From contig LSRX01000418.1 in NCBI GenBank assembly GCA_001939145.1, forward strand, positions 163,564 to 227,563: a stretch of 64,000 bases of DNA, in the 5' to 3' direction. The stretch comes from Symbiodinium microadriaticum. Its lineage: Eukaryota; Sar; Dinophyceae; Suessiales; Symbiodiniaceae. Numbering within the stretch: position 1 is the stretch's first letter; each line of letters starts with the position of its first letter. The notes below the pieces were generated by a model, which worked only from the letters and a program-made list of their open reading frames with translations, was not told the origin of the DNA and ran no database searches. Shown here piece after piece: positions 56,707 through 64,000 of the stretch. The position numbers and the translations under genes were made by a program.

Positions 56707-57759
56707 CCCGGCATTCGAATGCCCTAAACTCCCTAAACCCTAAACTTTTTCCATGCCTTCTCTGGCTTCGGAGCCTCCTTCTTCGGGCCTCAGCTGTTTA
56801 CATTCGGATGGGTAGCTCTCTCTCCAATTCAGGGTCCCTTTTTAGGGTCCTTTCTAGAAGGTTGCCGTACCATGTTGGGGACCTACACAAAGGAGGCCCT
56901 AATTTAGAGAACCACCCGAATGAGGGGCGGAGTTGTGCAATGCAGCCTGAACTTGACTGGCAACCACCAGCATAAGGATAAGACGGACAACACTAATAAA
57001 AGCGAGGCGCTACTCCAACATACTTGTAGGCTATGCTGCACAGGTCCTCTAATGCACTGAAGACAGGATATGTTGAATACAGCATAATCGACACTAATGA
57101 ATCGATCTTTTGGTCTTCTTTTCTTGCAGCCGCTAGTTTTATTGCGAGGACGGGCTGCTACACCCGGGCAATTAGGCTTGAGGTATACTGGTTCACACTG
57201 CGACGGTTCCTATCAGACCGCAACGTTGTCGCGGCAGTTTTCGTACCTTATAAGTGATCGGAACATGGCCTGCCCAAACCCTTAACCCTATGCCCTATGT
57301 CCTCCGTCCAACCATCACAGATCCGAAACAAACCTGGATAAACTAGCAATCTCACGACTCTCTCCCTCACCTTCCCACATCCCATAAGCCATATAGATCC
57401 TCAAAGCCGACATGCCACAAGCGAATACCCCAGAGGCACAGGCCACAATCAAGCTGAGGTCCCCGACCCTGGGCACAGCCCGTACCGCTGGAAGGCTCGA
57501 TAATCTCCAGGTCCTTCTCCTTTTGGCGTTTTTATTTTGGTTTAAGGTTTAGTTAACGTACTTGTATCTCCACTTACAAAATCACGTGTTGTTTTAATGC
57601 AGACCTTTTCAGCAACCATAATACGCTGATGACGACCGAGAAAGCCTATAAAACCCTCTACTCAGCTCCCCTTCCCACCTCTCAGCGCCAATAACTCCTT
57701 GCTTAACGATCGTCCTTTTGTTTTGATGGTTCGGGTCTTCGCAATGTACACCCACAGCG
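56707..57759. other. No supported gene
   Basis: A foldback-like stretch with GGGTCCTTTCTAGAAGG and GGGGACCTACACAAAGGAGGC lies near 56835-56920; similar words occur at 48680-48740. A minus-strand patch near 57525-57480 reads QKEKDLEIIEPSS, possibly an exon fragment, unproven. Confidence 0.4.
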
Positions 57760-57881
57760 CTACTTCTCCTTGGGGGGCGCTGCCGGCGCGGGAGACTTTG
57801 GCAGCGCCTCGACCAAGAGGCCTGGCTGTAACAGGTGCTGTTGCAAAGCCTGAAGCAATGCTTTCCGCAAGTATATAAGTT
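57760..57881 (-). CDS. Probable C-terminal exon of an unknown protein
   Basis: After TATCAG| (acceptor at 57883-57882) two bases complete a codon, then 39 residues and TAG. A Leu/Gln-rich amphipathic helix (LIYLRKALLQALQQHLLQPG) is followed by LLVEALPKSPAPAAPPKEK, a Pro/Ala/Lys tail typical of protein ends. The other frames of this segment are less convincing. Upstream exons should lie at higher coordinates; the Leu/Gln-rich patch at 59877-60018 could be one. No family assigned. Confidence 0.5.
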
Positions 57882-57884
57882 CTG

Positions 57885-58274
57885 ATATGAGGCTGCTACA
57901 AGGGTTCTACTGGTAGCAGGGTAGGTTCTGCATCTTGAAGGCTTTGGCTTGCGTATGGCATGTCAATACAGCCGTCGCCTTAACCGGAAAAAAACACCTT
58001 TTGCCCTCGATGTCTCCAAACACTCCCAAACCCTGCTTGCCTCAGACAGAAGGGTTTAGGGTTTAGGGTTTAAGGTATTCATTGTCGTAGGCCTCTTCGG
58101 TATGCGTCTTGAAGGATTCGCTGGTCAATCACTTATCAAGTGCATCTAGCGACAAGGGGCCCCAAGGTCTTCGACCCGTATAGAACCGTGGCCAAACCCT
58201 GATAGATTCCCGATTCAATCCGCCTGTAGTGCGGAGTTACTGACCTTCTCGAGGCCCTCCAGCCCACAGCAACA
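57885..58274. other. No recognised feature (possible intron)
   Basis: Upstream of the terminal exon on the minus strand. Three TTTAGGG units at about 58050-58070, otherwise nothing visible. Confidence 0.4.
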
Positions 58275-58345
58275 GACCCTAAACCCTAAATCTTAAACTC
58301 TATAAACCCTGAACCTTTCTTAAACACTAAAAACCCCTAAACCCG
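58275..58345 (-). repeat. CCCTAAA block
   Basis: C-strand units of the pair with 58622-58785; the core between is about 276 bp and contains a further small G-strand run (58440-58480). Confidence 0.75.
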
Positions 58346-58621
58346 CCATCACTGAGAGAACCCCGGCATCTTCAGTTCGTGGGATCTTGTCGGATTGAGG
58401 CCATGGGACACTGGCTCGAGCATCAGGGGTCTAAAGATTATGGGTAGGGTTCAGGGTTCAGGGTTAAAGGTTTAGGCTTGAGGGGATAGGGGTGCCTAAA
58501 GCCCTACATCCTCCCTCTGCAGAAGCAGGTCCGCAGCACCGGGGGTCTTGATGGGGCACCTTGCATGGGAACAGCCGGAGCTTCAGGGTTTGCGGATTCA
58601 GCACTTCAGTGTCGAGTTGGT

Positions 58622-58785
58622 GGTTCAGGGTTTAGGGGTTTAGGGTTTAGGAGTTTAAGGTTTAGGAGTTTAGGGGGGTTTAGGGGTTTAGGGGTTTAGG
58701 GTTTAGGGGGCTTGGGGGTTTAGGAGTTTAGGGTTTAGGGGGTTTAGGGGTTTAGGGGTTTAGGGTTTAGGGGGCTTGGGGAAAA
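58622..58785 (+). repeat. TTTAGGG array with an internal tandem unit
   Basis: About twenty TTTAGGGG units. A longer unit of about 70 bp (GGGGTTTAGGGTTTAGGGGG, then CTTGGGG) is repeated twice (ends near 58714 and 58782). Confidence 0.9.
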
Positions 58786-59876
58786 CCTCCTCTGCCTGCA
58801 TCTTAATCAGAAGAACCTGATTTACTTGAAAGATCAGGGGGACTTGGCAAGTAGGGATGGAAGTAAGGTCACTATAGACTATGACTGTACGTGTTTCTTG
58901 TATGTACCCCCGATGAAGGCACTCATCATCCTAGCTACGAAGTCCCCTGAGCCGATTATTGGCATCACAGAAACGGCCAAGTACGTCATAGCGGTTTATG
59001 AGCCCAATTAAGGCACTTGTGATCCTGGCAGCACACTTCTAACTGTGGCTACAGCCACGCCCAAGGCCGAAGGGTTCCACAAATTTCTCCCTAAACCCTT
59101 TTCAGAGCTTTGGGTGTGTGCCGGCACGCTGGAATTCTAACCTAAATCCTAAACCCTAAGCCCTAAACCCTGTAAGCCCGAATCCTGAGCCTAGATTTGA
59201 GAACGTCCGGAATGCAAAGTTGAGGGTGCAGGGTTGAAGGACCAGGACCCTCACGATCGACCCTGGGAGCCTGAGTTCTTGAGGGTGTAGTGCTTAGCTA
59301 CAGTGTATTGAGGGCTTTTAGGGTTTAGGCTAGAGTTTAGAGTGTTGAGGGTTTTTTACCCTAAGCCCTATGCTGTAAACCCCAAGCCTAAACCCGAAGC
59401 TCTGAGCTGCTAAACCAAACCCCGACGCCACAACTTCCAAGGATCACTCCAAAGGAGGCTGTTGCACCGAGGCTTCCGCTGAACTTTGGCAAATCCGGTT
59501 TTCCTTGGGGGGACAATTTGGGGATTTAGGGTGTGGGATTAGGAATTAAGGATTTCGGGCTAGGGCTTTAGGGCTTCAGGGTTGACGGCTTTGGGATGTC
59601 GTTGGGAAGCTGTGGGGAAGGCTTAGGTTTAGCGGTCCTGGCGGCTACGGGCCGTCATAGGGTCACCAGGATGAGAGACAGACGGGCTTCAGGGCTTCTC
59701 ATGGTGCCAGAACCCTAAACCCTAAACTGTGGTGTTTCAGGCTTTGGGCTTAAGGGTTCGGAGGATATGGTGGGAAGGTAAAGGGCCTCGATCCGAAAGG
59801 CTGAAACTTTGGCCCCCTTTCTCGCCGAAGCCTGTAGAGAGCCTATGCCTTAAAAGCTCCAACCACCAGACCCTGG
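58786..59876. other. No supported gene
   Basis: An open plus-strand frame at 58826-59011 reads fairly protein-like (CFLYVPPMKALIILATK) but has no family. Scattered C and G telomere-type words near 59140-59170 and 59320-59345. Confidence 0.4.
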
Positions 59877-60018
59877 CAGCGTGGGCCCCGGGCCAATCAA
59901 ACTTTTGCTTCTTCTTCTGGGCCTGTCGGAGCTGCAGCAACTGCAGTTTCAAACTCGTGAGTCTTTCTTCTACTAGCGGGTGGTTAACACGATCCCTCAA
60001 CCTTGAGGGCTCTTGAAG
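59877..60018 (-). CDS. Possible exon, Leu/Gln-rich coiled-coil-like
   Basis: The frame reads LQEPSRLRDRVNHPLVEERL, then TSLKLQLLQLRQAQKKKQKFD, then WPGAHAA. This amphipathic, charged segment looks like a real coiled coil. The frame remains open to 59737 but becomes less protein-like. It lies on the same strand as the terminal exon 57760-57881 and upstream of it, so both may belong to one gene. No ATG, no clear splice sites. Confidence 0.28.
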
Positions 60019-60211
60019 CCGAAATCAGGATTTCTACTTTGAAAACCCTACCTACATTCTACTAAATAGGTACTTTGGACCCTTTGGGAACTTTAGTCCT
60101 CTCGGATGCTTAGGACAGGAGTTATTCGTCCGTTGGTCTGGGCCGGGTCTGTGACGCACCTCACGCCCTAGACCCAAGAACCCTCTACTTTCCTAAACCA
60201 ATCCTCAGCTC

Positions 60212-60307
60212 TACCCATAGGCCCCCAAGTAGTTCCTTCTTCTGGCTCATCTTTAGAATCCTATAAGGGTAATCCCGAAAAAGGAACTACTTAGGGGCCT
60301 ATGGGTA
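60212..60307. mobile_element. Foldback element, family 2
   Basis: TACCCATAGGCCCCCAAGTA, GTTCCTT on the left; AAGGAACTACTTAGGGGCCT, ATGGGTA on the right. The arms are about 30 bp with few mismatches. Confidence 0.9.
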
Positions 60308-60417
60308 ACCTGCTCTTAGCGCAGGGAGGGGCTTGTGTGCCACAAAGTGCCGTGCCTCGAGGTCGATGACCTGGGAGAGTTGGGACCAGGTTTCAACGCC
60401 GAAGCTGTAAGAACCGT

Positions 60418-60615
60418 TGGGGCCTTAGTAATCAGAATAGGGCTTGGTGCATTTTCTTGTATAGCTATAATCAGGAACACCAAAAAATCTCTCTCTCTCT
60501 CTCTCTCGCTCTCTCGTTGCATCCAGAGGGTCTAGCAGCGCTAGGCAACGTGTGAGAGCCGAACGGCCCCGCTAGAAAATGAAAAAGGTATTGACAACTA
60601 TTTCAGCCCCATGTT
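60418..60615. mobile_element. Family 3 foldback interrupted by a CT repeat
   Basis: The left part GGGGCCTTAGTAATCAGAAT, AGGGCTTGG and the centre ATAATCAGGAACACC AAAA match family 3. A (CT)n tract (60487-60517) and about 70 bp of other sequence come before a diverged right arm ending near TTTCAGCCCCATGTT. Confidence 0.55.
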
Positions 60616-60904
60616 GCTGTAATTGGCCGAGGTGCCTTGCATCCGCACGCCTAACTTACGAGGCAACAAGCTACTAGGCCCCGAAAACCTGAAACTCAAA
60701 CCCCTGAAGCACCTGAAACCCTAAAAACCCTAGGCCGTGAAACCTAAGCGCTCTTGCGCCCCCCTTTCTGCATCAAGTTTCGATGAAAGGGAGCCTCATC
60801 TGATTCGACTAAGGGATATTCGTTCGAGGAAGCAGTGATCCTCTCAGGGCTTGAGAAAACAAGATGGCGGAAGAGCCAGATCTCTATGCACTTACCCATT
60901 GTGG

Positions 60905-60996
60905 ACCCATAGGCCCCTAAGTAGTTCCTTTTTGGGATTATCTTATAGGATTCTAAATATGAGCCATAAAAAGGAACTACTTAGGGGCCTATGGGT
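60905..60996. mobile_element. Foldback element, family 2, opposite orientation
   Basis: ACCCATAGGCCCCTAAGTAG, TTCCTTTTT is mirrored by AAAAAGGAACTACTTAGGGG, CCTATGGGT almost perfectly. The outer GAGC word now follows the right end, showing it is inverted relative to 60212-60307, about 600 bp away. Confidence 0.9.
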
Positions 60997-61024
60997 AGAG
61001 CATCCTTTTGGAAACCGCCACCCG

Positions 61025-61135
61025 TGAACCCTAAACCCCGAACCCTAAACCTTAAACCCTAAACCCTGAACCCAAAACCCTATAAACCCTAAACCCCGAA
61101 CCCTAAACCCTAAACCCCGAACCCTAAAGCCTAAA
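61025..61135 (-). repeat. CCCTAAA array
   Basis: About thirteen CCCTAAA/CCCCGAA units. Confidence 0.85.
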
Positions 61136-61235
61136 CCCTTTTGGAAACCGCCAAGCCCCCCTGACTTTTGCAGAGCCGGACCTTGAAACCTTGCGGTCTC
61201 TCTGACGATCCCAAAGCCAAACCCACCCAGACCTT

Positions 61236-61599
61236 CCAGCATCCCCTAATTCAGGAGTATACCTGAAGTCATATTAGGGCTATTAAGGTTTAGGGTTATC
61301 GCCTAAATTAGGGGATGCTGGAAATAGGTATTCAGGAGTATACCTGAAGTCATATTAGGGCTATTAGGGTTTAGGGTTTAGGGGTTTAGGGTTTTAGGGG
61401 TTTAGGGGTTTAGGGGATGCTGGAATTAGTAATTCAGGAGTATACCTGAAGTCATGTTAAGGCTATTAGGGCTATGAAGGTTTAGGGTTTAGGGGATTAG
61501 GATTTAGGGGTTTAGGGCTTCGGGTTTAACTTAACGCTATTAGGGATCCTACTATAATTTCAGGTACATCCTGTAATTAGAGGATATTGCGAAGTCTGG
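61236..61599. mobile_element. Three head-to-tail family 5 foldback units expanded by TTTAGGG repeats
   Basis: The words ATTCAGGAGTATACCTGAAG, TCATATTA and GGGCTATTA recur at about 61250, 61331 and 61432; GGGGATGCTGG closes the first two units (61321, 61422). The loop after GGCTATTA is filled with increasing amounts of TTTAGGG. The last unit ends GATCCTACTATAATTTCAGG ... AGGATATTGCGAAGTC, like the 45724-45820 element. Confidence 0.75.
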
Positions 61600-62892
61600 A
61601 CATCCCCCAGGCCTCCTCGTCATCCACGATGGTATTCACTCCGGATGAGGGCCTTGGGGAACATCTCGTTGTTCGAGGCTTGGAAACATAAGGGTGGACT
61701 TGATGCTAGGATCCCACAAGTATTGCTATTAGCTAGGCGATAACTGTACATGGCGAATGGGAATATGGAAACCTAGATTCAGGAGCATCCATCCTCTACC
61801 TGAAGCCCACATAACCTACTTTTGTCGAGCTTCTTATGGTGAGTTGCTTCTCTAAGTCCTTCCTTTAAACAAGCAGACGCTTTGGAGGGCTTACACTCGT
61901 AAGGTTCGCCCTTAACCCTGTTGGGAACGACAAAACACCCTCAACCCTCAACCCAGAGCCCAAATACCTAAGAAACACTGGAAAGGCCTACGCAACAGCA
62001 ACACAACCCTTATGCTCCTATCATAGATCACCTGTAACCTACAAGCCTACAAGCCTATAACCCTCGAGGAATCACCGATACAAGCACTCCTCGATCAACC
62101 ATACACCCAAAACCAGAACACGCCCTGCTTTTCACTCAAGTCGGACATTCGAACCCCATAATTCTACACACCCCAAGACCCGACCATTTTATACGACCAG
62201 CTTCAATATCCGCTTCTGGCATCCTCGGTAGACACGCAGCCAAACATCGACAACCGTCTCAGCCCAAAACATCTGCCGACGTCGGAAGAAGCGGCGCCAA
62301 GCCTACTCACAGATCGGTAACGGCAATGGATTTTTGGTTGAGGCTTTAGGGGTTAAGGTTTAGGGGTCCAGGGTGTTGGTTAAGGGTTTAAGGAAAAGTT
62401 TAGGGTTTATAAACGGTTGAAGCATTTTGTAAGACTAAGGGCTTAGGTTTCAGAGTGAGGATCACGGTACGCTAGGAAAAGCCCTCAAGCATGTGCATAC
62501 CCAAACATTTGATCTTGAAGCCCCAAAAGTAGCACGCTGGTGTTAGAAGACCAGAATGTAGCGCTCAACCCGTGCTGCTTATCAACGAAAATCCTGCATG
62601 GCCTTGAATAACCTCAACTACCGGACTTATGGCAAATCGCGTATTCTGGATCATGTCGTAATTTGGCTCATGAGCTTATCCCTTGAAACCTATCAGCCAA
62701 GGGGCTGAACAAATGCGTAGGATCTGAGAGATTGTTTTTTGCCTAGTGCTCAGACATTGAGAGCTTCGGATTGTAGATTTGGATGTGCAGATTAAGGCTT
62801 AGATCACTTAACCCATGTGCCAGCGGATCCTCGTCTTGTCTCCTAGAGCAATAAAATAAAACACTTCCTCGAGATTGTATCTTCCCATGAAT
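61600..62892. other. No recognised gene
   Basis: Weak telomere-type words near 62340-62410. Nothing coding identified. Confidence 0.5.
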
Positions 62893-62995
62893 CCCAACAC
62901 CTAAAGCCTAAACCCTAAACCCCCCCCCCCAAANTAAACCCCCCCCTAAACCCTAGACCCTAAGCCCTAAACCCTAAGCCCTAAATCCTGAACCG
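62893..62995 (-). repeat. CCCTAAA block with poly-C and one N
   Basis: C-strand units around a poly-C run (62920-62930) and an undetermined base at 62934. Confidence 0.85.
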
Positions 62996-63540
62996 CTAGA
63001 AATCACATTAAATCCTAAGCACCGGAAACCCGAACCCCCGAAGAACATCGGGGTTAGGGCCATCGGGCCGGATTGGTGCACCGAAACCCTGCGACGGTTT
63101 AGGGTTGAGGGCCTGAACTGTGGTATCTTGTAAAAATGTATGTTGTTTATGGTTTAGGGTACGGTATGATTAGGATCCTAGAAGCAAAGGAAGGGCAGAT
63201 TCAAAATGGAAATGTCCTCAAGGGTCGATACTTCTGCAATGTTCTGCTCAACATCCTCGGCAAAGCCTGAACTCCAAACCCTCAACTACCGGAACCCTAA
63301 ACCCTGAACCCCAAACTTTCAACTACCGGAACTTGCACCTCGGCGGTCCTGCCCTTGGCAGGGGAAGAGCCTGTCGGACATGTCTGCGCGGGCTCATGGC
63401 GTGCGGCTTCGAGGCTTCTTGTTTTGGAGTCTAGGGTTCAGGCTTAGGGTTTGGGGTCTCGGCATAGGGTTTAGGGTTTGGGGTGAAGGCTTAGGGACTT
63501 TATTTAGAAAGTCTGACGGGCCTTTTGCCTGCCCACCCCC
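62996..63540. other. No recognised gene
   Basis: Scattered telomere-type words of both strands, including G-strand units at 63430-63495. Confidence 0.45.
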
Positions 63541-63831
63541 TTGACAGTGTTGCCACAACGGAAAACGCTCAACCTCACAGAGGAAAACACAGCGCGTTCA
63601 ACTGAACTTCTCACGGAGGCAGGCTTCTCGAGTCTTCTGACGACATGTCGGGACGGCGTTGTGGTACTTGAGTTCGACGACGGCGGCACCACCGACCAGG
63701 CAAACGTCTCCGAGGATAACCCACAAGTGCAGAGTGTTGTGCTAGGGACAGAGCAGGTACTGGAGCTGCAGTCGCGGAAGGTGGAGCAGGCAACGAGGGC
63801 GGCGGCGTCACGGCATTCAAAGATGTCGTAG
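63541..63831 (+). CDS. Possible exon, unknown protein
   Basis: A GC-rich segment open in several frames. The plus frame (LTEENTARSTELLTEAGFSS, VVVLEFDDGGTTDQANVSED) looks most like protein, but it has no ATG, no known domain, and the minus frames are open too. If real it would be the only plus-strand gene in the window. Weak call. Confidence 0.2.
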   Translation: MTVLPQRKTLNLTEENTARSTELLTEAGFSSLLTTCRDGVVVLEFDDGGTTDQANVSEDNPQVQSVVLGTEQVLELQSRKVEQATRAAASRHSKMS

Positions 63832-64000
63832 TGGTAGTAGGAGGGTTCGACGATGGCTTGAGGCTTAGGGATTAGGCCTTGGCTATGCCTGCCCCTCCAA
63901 TCCCGAGCTCCTGTCAGGACGGGAAGGCCTATGAAGAAAGCAGTTGCATGTAAGCCTTACCCGGCACTTTAGAAGGAAATCAATCAAGGAACCCGAAGAA

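Noticed and set aside
58826..59011. Relationship between the frames at 58826-59011 and 55484-55735 (shared DYDC)
   Set aside because: Only a few residues match, with no extended DNA similarity. Probably chance.
61236..61599. CRISPR-like repeat array
   Set aside because: The repeats are foldback units with telomere-like filler and not regularly spaced repeats with unique spacers. The genome is eukaryotic.

Overview
The window looks like nuclear DNA of a photosynthetic dinoflagellate, most likely one with a peridinin-type plastid; I cannot name the species. Three things point there. (1) An intact plastid ferredoxin-NADP+ reductase gene (minus strand, 28399-29837) has a bipartite presequence: signal peptide, an FLAP motif of the dinoflagellate FVAP type, then a second hydrophobic segment followed by arginines. 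(2) That gene has one short AT-rich intron with GC-AG ends and near-identical direct repeats at both junctions, as in dinoflagellate introner-like introns. (3) TTTAGGG/CCCTAAA telomere-type heptamers are scattered everywhere as interstitial blocks, in very gene-poor DNA.

Supported coding is sparse, and every piece lies on the minus strand: a two-helix membrane protein ORF (9260-9793); a spliced fatty acid hydroxylase/sterol desaturase gene of the FAXDC2/methylsterol oxidase type (exons between 20552 and 23995, one with an in-frame TGA where Trp is expected); a decayed gene for a tandem zinc-ribbon protein (25249-25860); an unidentified 135-residue ORF (27794-28201); the FNR gene; and a probable last exon of an unknown protein (57760-57881). 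This one-way layout fits the unidirectional gene arrangement known in dinoflagellates. No rRNA, tRNA, spliced-leader RNA gene or CRISPR array was recognised.

The rest is repeats. A block of about 4 kb occurs twice in the same orientation (1846-6148 and 11048-15031). The copies differ by microsatellite growth in the first and by a 292-bp insertion in the second, flanked by a 5-bp duplication. At least eight kinds of short foldback (MITE-like) element were found, several in two to four copies. Many of the foldbacks share a central AAGGAACCCC-like motif although their arms differ. Large telomere-type blocks often come as (CCCTAAA)n - short core - (TTTAGGG)n, the polarity of a tiny linear chromosome with two telomeres: 21834-22325, 30105-31075, 47440-48205, 58275-58785 and 61025-61520. 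One lies inside an intron of the hydroxylase gene.

Layout: 1-15 kb, the large duplication with a triplet-repeat tract and the membrane-protein ORF between its copies; 15-20 kb, foldbacks and microsatellites; 20.5-30 kb, the only gene-rich part; 30-57 kb, telomere-type blocks, foldbacks and long stretches without recognisable genes; 57-64 kb, one terminal exon, more foldbacks and telomere-type blocks. Identities and boundaries were judged by eye, without alignment software.
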